A stretch of 64,000 nt of DNA from Amorphophallus konjac (lineage: Eukaryota; Streptophyta; Magnoliopsida; Alismatales; Araceae), in assembly GCA_022559845.1 (NCBI GenBank), contig CM040125.1, positions 291,820,200 through 291,884,199 of the forward strand, written 5' to 3'. Shown one piece after another: positions 22,255 through 33,562 of this stretch. A program made the translations under genes and the position numbers. The stretch's first letter is position 1, and each line of letters begins with the position of its first letter. Under the pieces are notes generated by a model. It was given only the letters and a program-made list of their open reading frames with translations. It had not been told where the DNA came from and did no database searches.

Positions 22255-23440
22255 TAAACCTTTCGACCCTTGTCACCATCGTCAAGATCGGTCGCTACCC
22301 TTTCGACCCTTTTCACCATCGGCAAGATCAGTCGCTACCGTTTCGATCCTTGTTACCATCGGCAAGACCGGCTACCCTTTCGACCCTTGTCACCATCGGC
22401 AAGATCGGTCGCTACATTTTCGGTACTTGTCACCATTGGCAAGACCGGCTACCCTTTCGACCCTTATCACCATTGGCAAGATCGGTCGCTACCTTTTCGG
22501 TCCTTGTCACCATCGGCAAGACCGGCTACCCTTTCGACCCTTGTCACCATTGGCAAGATCGGTCGCTACCTTTTCGGTCCTTGTCACCATCGATAAGACC
22601 GGCTACCCTTTCGACCCTTGTCACCATCGGCAAGATCGGTCACTACCTTTTCGGTCCTTGTCACCATCGGCAAGACCGGCTACCCTTCCGACCCTTGTCA
22701 CCATCGGCAAGATCGGTCGCTACCTTTTTGGTCCTTGTCACCATCGGCGAGACTGGCTACCCTTTCAACCCTTGTCACCATCGGCAAGATCGGTCACTAC
22801 CTTTTCGGTCCTTCTCACCATCGGCAAGACCGGCTACCCTTCTGACCCTTGTCACCATCGGTAAGATCGGTTGCTACCTTTTTGGTCCTTGTCACCATTG
22901 GCGAGACCGGCTACCCTTTCGACCCTTTTCACCATCAGCAAGATCAGTCGCTACCTTTTCGGTCCTTGTCACCATCGACAAGATCGGCTACCCTTTCGAC
23001 CCTTGTCACCATCGGCAAGATCGGTCGCTACCTTTTCTGTCCTTGTCACCATTGGCAAGACCGGCTACCCTTTCGACCCTTGTCACCATTGGCAAGATCG
23101 GTCGCTACCTTTTCGGTCCTTGTCACCATCGGCAAGACTGGCTACCCTTTCGACCCTTGTCACCATCGGCGAGATCGGTCGCTACCTTCTCGGTCCTTGT
23201 CACCATCGGCAAGACCGGCTACTTTTTTGACCCTTGTCTCCATCGGCAAGATCGGTCGCTACCTTTTCGGTCCTTGTCACCATCGACAAGACCGGCTACT
23301 TTTTTGACCATTGTCACCATCGGCAAGATCGCTCGACTCCCTATCGACCCTCGCCACCATCGACGAGACCGGTCAACTTTCTATCGACCCTTGTCATCAT
23401 TGACAGGACCGGTCAACACCGCCCTAACCTGGACCTTTCA
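22255..23440 (+). repeat. 77-bp tandem array (two 38/39-bp halves), about 15 copies
   Basis: The unit alternates CCCTTGTCACCATCGGCAAG ATCGGTCGCTACCTTTTCGG with a sister half ending ACCGGCTACCCTTTCGA. Since 77 is not a multiple of three and the unit lacks stops in most frames, several plus-strand frames stay open, one for 366 codons. This is a by-product of the repeat rather than evidence for a protein. Confidence 0.92.
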
Positions 23441-23906
23441 TCCTCGTTAAGCAATAAACTTCTTCAGCTTCGCCATGTAACCTCTATCGATGAATGAACC
23501 CTAGCCTCAGTTTCTGTCACCATCAACGAGTCTGGCTGGCAAGCCTTCTGAACTTATTTCCCAGCCCTAAGGGGCCTCTACACTTTTTGGTCCTTCGAGA
23601 TTTTGGCCTACATTAGCCATTGCTTGGTTCCGAGAATGGTCACGGCGCGGTGGAGCAAACACCTCACCCCTTTGCTGAAGGCGTGAGCGCTCTCCTACCC
23701 TGGTGACTGAGATACTCGAACTAAAGTCAATTGGCAAATATAAAAGGAGGGAAAAGAATAATGAAAGAATGGAGTCATCATTTAGCAGCAAATGAGGATA
23801 TTTCATTCCTATGAAACAAAGAGATACATGTTACTCGGGGCATACCTCGGGATACATAAAGTCCATCAAACAAAAATGGGAATAGAAGAGACTATGGCAG
23901 CGGGCG
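23441..23906. other. no gene; 3' flank of the antisense gene
   Basis: Degenerate single repeat units pass into unique sequence. On the minus strand this is downstream of the antisense gene stop at 23907; GAATGAAATATCC and T-rich tracts could form its polyadenylation region. Confidence 0.4.
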
Positions 23907-24965
23907 TCAGAAGATGTCCTCCCGCTCTGGAATACCCAAGGAAGGATGGCAGGTCAGTTCTTGCAGTCGAGACTTGGCGACCTCCAGCTGGGACAGTTTC
24001 TCTTCGAGGGAAGCGGCTTGTCCCTCGGCCATTTCCACTTCCTCTACCATTTGGACTTCCAGATGCTCTTTAGCCTCTGCCCTTGAAAGTTCAGCATGCA
24101 GCTCTGCTATCCGGGCCGTAAGGAAACTTCGGCGCTGCGAGGAGGCGCTGGCATCATCCCTCATCTGCGTTGTAGTCCCTTTCAGAGAGACGAGAGCTGC
24201 TCAGCATTCAGCTCGCTCCAATGTTATGACCGTTAGTTGGTCACCTACCTCCCGGCCTAAGAATTCCCTTCTGTTCACATAATTCAGCAACAGAATTACC
24301 CGTGGAGTCTAGTCATCCATGGGGCAGCCGAAAGCCAACAGCGAATGGGGCAAGTGCTCTATCAAGCCCCTCAGCTGAACATAAGTCAAATCTCTGCTGG
24401 CCGCTATGGTCTGTTGAAGGGTCCCTAAGAACTGCCACACGAGGTCGCTCGATGACTGGAGATCGAGTGGTGACGTCTCAGGAAGTTCAAACTCCACTCT
24501 GCTGTCCACGGTGGCCCAAAGGTCGTCGCTCGTCCTAGAAGACGACGATGGCATGATATGCAATGCACTTGCACTAGGACCAACTGCAGTAGCTGATATG
24601 GTAGCAGGAGTCTCGATGGCGGCAACTTCCCTACTAGCCTCTTGGGATGAAGCTGTAACAGGAGAATCAGTGGCGGAGGACATCCGCTCCTCGCCTCCAA
24701 CCTGGCTGACCCCCATATGGCCAGTTTCAGCAGTGAGAGCCAGGGCCCCAGTAGTCACAGTTTCCTCTTCAACGATCTCTCCCGCCTCTATTTCGGGGGG
24801 GCAACTCTTCTCTGAAGCTGACTGTCGTGCTACTTCCAATGGCCGGGAGTCCTCGACTGCCACCGACTCGCCAGTCCTCACGAGTACTCCAGGTCCTGCT
24901 GGACCCATTGCCGCTGCGTGGTCCATGGGATATCGTAGGGCGATAGGCCGCAAGACCATGAGCAA
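23907..24965 (-). pseudogene. C-terminal part of antisense Tat gene (Ser/Glu-rich then coiled coil)
   Basis: One minus frame runs from 24965 to 23907 with TAG at 24309 and one TGA near 24216. The first 200 residues are low-complexity (Pro, Ser, Thr, Glu) followed by FLGTLQQTIAASRDLTY. The last 85 residues have heptad-like Leu/Glu/Ala spacing (ARIAELHAELSRAEAKEHLE, LEEKLSQLEVAKSRLQEL), a likely coiled coil. It has the same orientation as the plant mobile domain gene at 43128-46246, and NA2 lies exactly between them, so I infer these are two halves of one antisense gene. I cannot prove the join because NA2 lost both ends. Confidence 0.55.
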
Positions 24966-24970
24966 GGCCA

Positions 24971-26096
24971 GCTTCTACAACGAGCCTACTTTGAGGAACA
25001 AGAAGCGGAACCCCGTTCGGCATCCGGAGCTAAGATTTATCAATTTTCTTTTCCAGGTGCACAGTTCTATCTCCTATGGAACAGAACCGACCCCTGTCCA
25101 CTATTCGAGCTCTCCCCATCTTCTCTGAGATCCTCTGGCATCCCCATTGATTTTGTTTCGAAGAGGACTCAACAAAAATTCCACCGATTTCGACCACGCC
25201 TGATTCCGAGCTCTGGAGCACCCGTAGTGTTTTCGTCTTCCAGCTGCAGTGGTGCAGCGACAGTCAGAACCAGAACTCAGTGTACCTGTTCGTGCCTCGG
25301 CCCCGACCAGCACAATCAACCAGGAAATTCCAAACAATTTGGACATTTTCCGGGGTCACCTACGAAGATTCTCCAGCTGGTCTCATTGCCAAAAAATTTG
25401 GGAGTGGCTTCAGCGGTGTCAACTTCAACTGTCTGTCCCTGGTTCCTGAGAACGGGTAGAGTCGGTAACCTCCATCGTTTAGCTTCTATTTTAGTCTTTC
25501 CCCTCCCCGCCTGGCCGGCTGAGCGCCCCTCCCTGCGTGGAGGTATATTTTGGTTGTAATCCAATTCCCCACCCTAGTCCAACCCCCTTGCAAGGGGCGT
25601 AGTGCATGTAATTTGATTTAATCAGGTTGAAGCTTCATCGGCGCAGCGTGCGGGTGCATACCCACGCCTCCCCGCTCGCCATCGTCTCCGACCGGGATCG
25701 GCGTCTTAACGCTGATCAGGTGAGCTTCTGGCCCCCCTCCCTTTGCTGGTTAATCTTGCTTAATTAGTATTGCTTCTTAACTCCGTTGGACGGTGAGTGA
25801 GCACCCGTTCCGAATTTGATTATATTTGAGTGCCTACCACGGGTGAGTTGTGAGAGTGACCCTTCAACCCATGCCTTCGGTGTGCTGACCGCCCGTGAAT
25901 TTGGGCAACCCTTGGCCCTTAGGGGTCCTCCCCAAGGCAGCCATATCCTTGGAAACCTCCGGTCCAACCTCGGACCCTCACCCCATTGCCGGTCCACCTA
26001 CGGACCCGAGTGTGCCAAACGCGAGTGAGTCCGCTTGTGTGACATTGCCAAGTTGTTGCGTTGCTTGCAATTTAGGTCCTAGTTGGTGTTACATCA
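24971..26096 (+). repeat. NA2 5' LTR, 5'-truncated
   Basis: It matches 42061-43126 over nearly its whole length and ends GTTACATCA directly before the PBS. The U3 and TATA box are missing, so it could not drive NA2 transcription. Confidence 0.88.
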
Positions 26097-26099
26097 AAT

Positions 26100-26111
26100 T
26101 AGTATCAGAGC
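26100..26111 (+). promoter_or_regulatory. NA2 primer-binding site (Met tRNA type)
   Basis: TAGTATCAGAGC, one mismatch from the initiator-Met site; Ty3-C carries the same variant. Confidence 0.8.
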
Positions 26112-26205
26112 AGGTCATTGACTTGTCTCTACAAGTCAAGTCCTGGAACACGCTTGCATTGGAGTCATCATCAGTCCGACCCTTGCATTTATCCCCCCGA
26201 TCATC

Positions 26206-28838
26206 ATGGCCACTTCCTACTTAACCTACTCGCCACCCATGGACTACATTCTAAATGATGATATTATCTTTGATGGATCATGTTCTAGTGATTATGTTAG
26301 GTGGGAGGCTATCATGGAAAGGTACTTTGAAAAGACTTGGGTATATGGACCCGCGAGAGTCCGCAAGGCCAAGGGACGATTTCGGGGTCAAGCTAAGAGT
26401 AAGTGGGAACACATAGAGGGATTAAGAAGGGTTAGGAGGCAAGAGCCCATTTCTTCATGGGATGATATGAAGGAGGAACTTAGGAATATCTACATCCCCA
26501 AATATTCCCACCCCTTCTACTCAAACACCCCTAGCCCGTGGAGCACTACCACTTCTCCATCCCCACCCGGCCAACTTGAGACCACCTTCAGGCCTCCTCC
26601 CCCACCACTCCCAACAAATTCCCTCTCAACCATCACCACTACACTTCGCCACCAAATCCTATCCCTTAAGACCCAACTAATCCAAGCATCCACCTCCCTA
26701 CCTAACCCCATGAGGATCCCCACACCCCAACCAAAACCCCCTTCCACAAACCTCACTATCCAAACCCAATTGGCCCCCACTTCCACCCCTCCACAACTGG
26801 CCGATCCCAAGGGGAAGAGACCCCTAACCGACTCAGTTTCCCCAATAAGGACCACCACTCACGTCATTCTCACCATTCAAACCCACGTGGACCCCGTGTC
26901 CACCCCTCCACCTAGGCCCACGACGGCAACCATCCCCCAACCCACAATTCCCCACAAAACCCATACTCCACAAGCCCCCTTGGTCCCCACCACTACCCCT
27001 CCATCTTCCCCTATAAGGGACACTTCCCCCAAGACCGACCAACCCAAGCCACCCCAACCAACCCATCTCCCACTCCCTCCCCCAAAACTCCCATGTCCTA
27101 GGCCTCCACTACTTCCCTTACCAATCCCAACCCGAGTCCAACCTTGCCCACCACCCCGGGTGAGCCATGCACCAACCATCATCACCCTGCCACCAAAAGA
27201 CCCTCTCACCTCCTTGGAGGAGGAACCCATACCCGACCCCATAGTGGTGAACACTCCGGATCCTATCCCCACCACGGAGACCACCCATGTCCAAGTGGAA
27301 GAAGAAACATCACATGGTGGCCTTCACCTTACACCACCCTCTCTAATTGGGGCCGAGCTCATCTTAGGAGAACCCCTTATCAGTTGGCTAAAAAAGAGCC
27401 CGATAAGAGAGATCACAGCCCACGATTTCCCTCCCATGAAGTAAAACCTTCCCATAGTGCCCTTCTTCTCCTATCATACCACCATCCAATCATCTTATCA
27501 AGTGAAAATCTTAGGGGACCTTCTCAAGAACTTAGTATGGCAATTAGAGTTGACCAGTATGTTGACCCCAATGGTCGAACAACCTAGGAGCCTTAACCTC
27601 CTACACCGATGCATCGGGTCGATCACCTCGGTATACACCATTAGTTGCTACACTGGTGACCTCCTACTATTCCTCCCCACCACCGATGAGCCCGACCTTC
27701 TCCTCAATTTGGAGTTTATTATATCGGGTAGAAAGCCAAAACCTCCCTTCATGGCCGATCCACCCACCAAGAACTTCAGCCCAATTGTTTCTTTAAAGGA
27801 GGATGACCCACCACCATTTGAGGACCTTGAGGGCATGGAGCTCCTCCCCCTTGGTAACCCATTTTATGATCCCTATGATCCATTCTAATGGGAGTCAAGG
27901 AATCCGTGTGACCCAACCACCTTATCCACCACCCACCTTTCCCTACCCCAACCCACAGTGTTTGACTCAATCCACCCCATCCTAGACCCGGGTTACACCA
28001 TGGGAGCCATGACTATGGACAATATACACCTAAGGATCAAGGAAGTGCCCCACTTCATGATATCCACCTTCCTAGACCCCTTTGACCCATTCCAATGGAA
28101 GTCCAAAAGCCCACACATAGGACACATCTTTGGCACAGGAATGCATAAGTCTTGGCATACAAAATCACTTGACATGATTCATAAGTCGGGTACATTCATT
28201 CATATCACCCACATGTCAAGTAGGAAACATGAGTGGTCCATATTCGGATGTAATGGTCCACCTTCATTCATCATGGGTCTTAAGCATGTCAAAAACATCT
28301 ACGGATGTCCGGGTCCCCCAATATTTACCACCACTTTGCATGATAGGTTCACCTATAGTTGTCCCGGTCCACCTAGGCCGACCAAAGTCTACACGGCAAC
28401 ATTGCATGATAGGGTCATACATGGCTGCCCTGGTTCCCTGGCATTTGCTTCACCCATGCATGATAGATTCACCTACGGGTGCCCTGGCCCTCCTAGGTCC
28501 ATCAAGGTTTACATAGCCGCATTGCATGATAGGTCCACTTTTGGTTGCCCCGGTCCCCCTTTACATACCACACACTTGCCACCCACACCGCACCGTAGCT
28601 CATGGCATACTCATTCAAGCAAGCATCTAGCAACGGGCAGTGAGGTTCATAATGAACAGGTAAAAACTCGCGAGTGCCACTTTGGATTCCAGGTAGGCAA
28701 CCTTACGATGGTGGCTTTGGAATGGCCCTACCATATGGTCACCTCCAAATCGAGGGCACGAGGACTTGGACCTTCCATGTTCCGAGTGGCTTTGGCAATC
28801 TGGCTTACGGGTTGGATTTACCGATGGGATTTTGGGAT
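26206..28838 (+). pseudogene. NA2 Gag-like protein with conserved C-terminal region and GCPGPP repeats
   Basis: From ATG 26206 a single frame runs to the SIRE-1 junction with only two stops, TAA at 27442 and TAA at 27886. Residues about 20-100 form a Gag core (YVRWEAIMERYFEK, AKSKWEHIEG, ISSWDDMKEELRNIYIP). A very Pro/Thr-rich linker of about 270 residues follows. Then come motifs collinear with NA1: EPLISWLKKS, NLPIVPFFSYHTTI, GSITSVYTISC, LLLFLPTTDEPDLL, FYDPYDPF. From about 28240 to 28590 six units of about 20 residues carry the (G/S)CPGPP core, as in TFGCPGPP; NA1 has one. Frame preservation over 2.6 kb suggests past selection. I do not recognise the C-terminal family. Confidence 0.75.
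28674..28838 (+). pseudogene. relic of Ty3 integrase C-terminus (first part)
   Basis: In a frame different from the gag-like ORF, GFGNLAYGLDLPMGF reads like the GPY/F module at the end of Ty3 integrase. Its continuation (IYPTFHVANLAPSKGT) lies beyond SIRE-1 at 40434, offset by one base in the GATTTTGGGAT run. It shows NA2 derives by internal deletion from a pol-bearing element. Confidence 0.6.
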
Positions 28839-28874
28839 TGTTGTGCCCCTGTAGTTTTGATGATAGCAAACACT

Positions 28875-30085
28875 ACGAGTCACAAGTCTACACATCCTTT
28901 GCTGTGTCAGTTAATAAAGTCTATACATGATGCATTCGCGCATCATCGATAGGTAGCAAGGTCTGTACATCGTTCATGCATATACAGTGTCTTGCACGCA
29001 AAGTCTATACATGGTGCATTCATGCATATAAAGTCTATACACTCTGTTGCATACAGACGTAAGGCAATGTCATGTACTCAAAGTCCATACATGCATATGC
29101 ATAGTCTGTGCATTGTGCGTTCATGCTTAACTCCAGACTTAGCAAGTCTGTACAATGTCTGCATAGTGAACATAAAGTCCGTACAATGGTTGACGGCATG
29201 TCAGTGCATTCATTTTTGTTGTGCATACTTCACCTTGTGCACACTGCATTACACATCAGCAAGTCTGTACAAGGTTTGCACATTACACACGTTCAAAGTC
29301 TGTACATCCGTGGATGACATGCCTAAGCATTAAGTATTTGCTTCAATGATAAGTCAGTGCATGATAAGATCCGTCTCACTTAGCATCTCATGTTGTGTCT
29401 TATGCAAGTATGTACATCATCTGTTTGCACAAGTCTATACATTCACATGCATATGCAAAGTCTGTACAGCCAGTGCATCCTTTGATTTAAAGTCTGTACA
29501 TCGTCTGCCCTCACACACAAGTCTATACATTGCCTTGCTGCATTGCACGCCTTCAAAGTCTGTACATCGTCAAAGTCTATACATTGCATTGTAGCATGCA
29601 CGCACTCAAAGTCCATACACTATGCATTTGGGCATCGTTCATGCACAAGTCTATACATCCGCATGCTAGCAAGTCTGCACAAGTCTATACATCCACATGG
29701 TATCAAGTCTACACATTCAAATTCATTCGCTGTGCATACTTTGTTTAAGTGCATTCTGCATAACAAACCAGCAAGTTTGCACATTACTGTCGCATGCACA
29801 CGAAGTCAATACATTTGTTGACGGTAGTCTGTGCATATATGCATCATTAAGTTCGTGCATCCAGTTCTAATGTACATACTTTACTTGATGCATTTTACAT
29901 TACTCACCAGCAAGTCTGTACATCATTGTCGCATGATTACTAAGTCTATACACTGCTTGGTAACTTGCATGTGGACTCATCATCATTGTGCACACTTTGT
30001 TAAATTCTGTGTAGTTTTGGCATCGTAGGCATGCACAAGTCGGTGCATGCTCACACATGTTGCATAGTGAAGTCTGTACAAGCTT
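28875..30085 (+). repeat. SIRE-1 U3 array of a short AAGTC(T/C)(A/G)TACAT motif, about 30 copies
   Basis: The decamer-scale motif AAGTCTGTACAT / AAGTCTATACAT and close variants recurs every 20-60 bases on one strand for 1.2 kb, with GCATGCAT-like spacers. It ends about 200 bases before the TATA box. The sister LTR has the same array at 38280-39455. Confidence 0.92.
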
Positions 30086-30275
30086 TTAGTCTTAAACTGA
30101 TAATTCTATCCGACTGACTGACAGGTACTTTTCATGAAGTTTAAGAATGTCACATGATCCGAGAAGGGAGGACGGCTCAGGATCGTGACATGTGTAAAGC
30201 AGCAAGCCTGGATGCTGCCACGTGACCAAAATGATTGGGCGGGAAATGTGGAAGACACACGCCCTCTGCTGCTGC

Positions 30276-30283
30276 TATAAAAG
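30276..30283 (+). promoter_or_regulatory. SIRE-1 5' LTR TATA box
   Basis: TATAAAAG in GCTGCTATAAAAGGAAGCC, with the GGGCGGGAAA box upstream. Same at 39646-39653. Confidence 0.75.
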
Positions 30284-31063
30284 GAAGCCTTCTTCCTCAG
30301 AAGAAGGCTGATCGTGATCAGTGATTGACTGAAGTAGAGGAGAGCCAGAGAGTAGCAGTGAAGAATATACACGATCCAGAGAGAAGAAAAAGAGAGAGAA
30401 GAGAAGATTGAGAGAGAGGAGTTGAGAGAGCTTGTCTGAATGTTCCTCAGTCTCTTGGTTCAGATACCAGAGCTGAGTTTGCTCATTGCGAGCTATATTC
30501 TTTTTTGAGATTTCTTGTTTTCGTTTGATTCTATTTTGCTTTCCGAAACTTTATCTTCAAGCCGTGTGTCAGCGGTTTGTAGTGGAGGATTCCACTGGAT
30601 AGGTAAGCTGTAGTCCCCAGCGGTTCGTAGAGGTGTAGCCTCTGGACAGGTGAAGCTGTAATTCCTCAGCGGGCGAGACTTGGTCTAGGACAGCAAGCTG
30701 TGAAGCTCAGCAGTTGTAGGCTAAGCTGTATTGCCCAGAGGACACATGCTGTGTTGCGCAGCAGTACGCCACACTTGGGTTGAGTGTGGGGTGGACGTAG
30801 GTCTATTGACCGAACCACCTAAAATCCAGTGTGTCATGTGTTTGTGTGATTGCTTATGATCTGATGTGCGATTGCTTTTCGTGATTCTATTCTCAGATCG
30901 CTTTATTTCTGCTCAGTTCAAACACTCTAGCTAGTGATCTAGTAGATCAATTTAATTTTCGCATTAGAGCCTCATTGAACTATTAAATTAGGCCATTGAT
31001 CTATTCACCCCCCTCTAGATCCACACTTCGTGGTGACAGAGTGCTTCCATATAACACAATAGT

Positions 31064-31076
31064 TGGTATCAGAGCC
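31064..31076 (+). promoter_or_regulatory. SIRE-1 primer-binding site (initiator Met tRNA)
   Basis: TGGTATCAGAGCC two bases after the LTR end. Confidence 0.92.
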
Positions 31077-31119
31077 TAACTCTTCTACAGGGACTTACAG
31101 CCCGAAGAGGAAGGTACAG

Positions 31120-33496
31120 ATGGATGCAAGAGGGTTGGTCGCTGAAGGATATTCTACCACCAAGCCCCCTTACTTTGATGGATCAAATTATGCATACTGG
31201 AAGAACCGTATGCAAGTCTTCTTGAGGGTGAAGGATTATGAGACTTGGAAGGTGGTGAGTAAGGGATCTTTTGAGCTGTCCCCGAACGAGGATGTCTAGA
31301 CCAAAGAAGAGATCCGAAGGTCCACTCTGAACTGGAGCGCCATCAATGCGATTCAGTGCGCCCTGCACCCCATAGAGTTCTCTCGTGTATCGTCTAGCAC
31401 TTCAGCCAAAGAGATGTGGAATAAGCTGGAGGCTATCTACGAAGGGACCTCTCAGGTCAAAGAGACGAAGGCAAACCTTCTGGTGTGAGAGTATGAAGCT
31501 TTCAGGATGAAGCCCAATGAGACCATCAAGGAGATGTACGCTCGACTGACAGTCATCACAAACGGTCTCAGAGGTCTTGGGAAGACATATTCAGAATATG
31601 AGATTGTAAGGAAAATCCTACGTTCCCTGACTCCTATTTGGCACACTAAAGCTACTATAATGGAAGAGTCAAGGGATCTGCACAACACCAGGGCAGATGA
31701 GTTGATTTGATCGCTGATGGCTTATGAAATACATCTTCCGAAGATAGAGGAAGCTGAGAAGAAGAAAAAATCGATCACTCTGAAAGCTGGTGCTAGCAAA
31801 TCCAGCCGATCCAGCTATAATGGATCATCATCCGAGGAGAGCCTGTGGGTAGAAGAAATAGAAGGTGATGAGATAGCAATGATCACCAGAGAATTCAGGC
31901 GGTTCCTCAGGAAAGAAGGAAGGCGATTCAGCCGAAGAAACCATGGTGGTGGCCGATGGGATACAAGGTATAAATCTAATCCTGTAAGGAAAACTGAAAC
32001 TAATGTGTGTTACCAATGCAAGAAGTCCGGCCATCTGAAAGTTGATTGTCCAGAGAATCAGAAGCACAAGGACAAGTGCAAGAGAAAGACCACTAAAGGG
32101 AAAGCCATGGTAAGTACCTGGAGTGATGAGGATGAAGGTACCTTGAGCAGCAGCTCAGACAGTGAGGAAGAATCAGAAAAACCTGTGTCTTATGGCAACA
32201 AGTTCTGAAGACAGAGAGGAAGATTCTGATGAGGTACCCTCTCGATTTGATAATTTTACCATTGCTGATTGGGTAGATGCCTATCATGATATTGCTGATA
32301 AAGTAGATGATATTAGAAAAGAAAATAGGCATCTAAGAAGAAAAATAAATTCCATGCAAAATGACAAAACCTTGACTGATAAAATTGCATGCCTCGAATT
32401 TGAAAATGCTAAGCTGAAACTCACATGTTCTGAAATTGAAGAAATCAAGCATGAGTTAAAAATTTCTAAGGAAGAGAATGAGAGGCTAGAAAATGCAATT
32501 GATGAATGGAAATTGAAAATACAAAAATATGAGAGTGAGATGAAGCTTGTAAATGAAAAGTATGAAGCTGTCCTAAGTGTGAACACTGAACTGAGGAAAT
32601 CTGTTGAAGATGTTCAGAAAGATAATGAGGACAAGCTGAGAACAATAGAAAAGATGACCCAAGGTTCAGAGAACTTAAATGCCTTATTAGGGTCAAAAGT
32701 CAACTTCAGGAGAGAGGGTCTTGGATTTAATTCCAGTGCAACTAAAAGTTTTGCAATGAAGACTATATCATTTGTTGCACAGAAAGAGAAAAGACATCTC
32801 ATTAACATGAATTCAGATAATTTTGTAAATAAAATTGTGAGCCTGAAGAAGCCCAGTGCTGAGGAGAAGGGCAAACTAAAGATTGGTGAGCATAGCAGAG
32901 CTGGTACATCCAAGCCAAATCCTAAAGCTCAGTCTCAGGTTAGGGGTCAGCCTACACATGCATATAAACCCCATGGTAAGGCCACTAAGTCTCCACCACC
33001 ACCACCATCTCAGAAGAAGACCCAACACACACCTGTAAATAGGTCGACAGGGTCAAAGGTGCAGGGGAGACAGAATGCACTTAGAAGTCAACCCAAGCAA
33101 TTCTACCAACCCAGAGCTAAGTCCTACTACACTGCACAGTCAACCTATTCCAATAGGTCAGGGTGGACTAGGACTCCGGGGAGGTATACAGGTCATGCAT
33201 ATCAAGCTACACAGTCTCACAAACCTTGCACCAGAAATTGGGTTGGTGGGTATGGCAATTGGACACCTAGGAACATGCATTTCTTCAGCCAGCCTAGAAA
33301 CTACTATGGCCACAATTTCGTGAATGCACCATGGCCAAGGCACTGGCACAGAAGCAACAAATCTGTCAATAATTATGCTGGTGCCAACAAGAAGAAAAAC
33401 AACAAAAAGAAGAAGAATAACAACAAAAAGAAATCTGTAAAATCTAATGAACAGGATTCTTTTAAACAAATGTGGATTCCAAAAGGTTTGCTTTGA
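31120..33496 (+). pseudogene. gag: SIRE-1 gag
   Basis: ATG 31120 opens the Gag: PPYFDGSNYAYWKNRMQVFL, then AKEMWNKLEAIYEGT and the KMYARLTVITNGL region, a basic stretch, and a CX2CX4HX4C zinc knuckle (CYQCKKSGHLKVDCP) at about residue 300. Stops are at 31297 (TAG, Trp expected), 31486 (TGA, Arg) and 31708 (TGA). A two-base loss near 32190 shifts the frame; the rest (to 33496) carries a long coiled coil (DKIACLEFENAKLKLTCSEI and similar) then a basic, Asn/Lys-rich tail. The TTG-started extension over the PBS is not used. Gag builds the particle; Sirevirus Gags are long and coiled-coil-rich, as here. Confidence 0.85.
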
Positions 33497-33562
33497 TGCT
33501 TTACCTGCATTTCATCTGCTCTGGAGCCCAAACAGACTTGGGTTCCAAAATTCTCTACCTAA

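Larger units (their letters stand above)
28839..31061 (+). repeat. SIRE-1 5' LTR
   Basis: 2223 bp. It ends ACACAATA where the sister ends ACACAACA, a point change of the terminal CA. About 35 bases longer than the other LTR because of an extra repeat unit near 29270-29310. TATAAAAG at 30276-30283. Confidence 0.94.

Noticed and set aside
23730..23750. Plus-strand TATAAAAGG as a promoter
   Set aside because: No plus-strand coding region or LTR structure follows it.
28992..30028. Met/His/Ser-Ile-His-rich small ORFs in the SIRE-1 LTR
   Set aside because: They are translations of the AAGTCTRTACAT motif array in U3.
31063..31119. SIRE-1 gag starting at 31063
   Set aside because: That start is a TTG within the primer-binding site; ATG 31120 in the same frame is the natural start.
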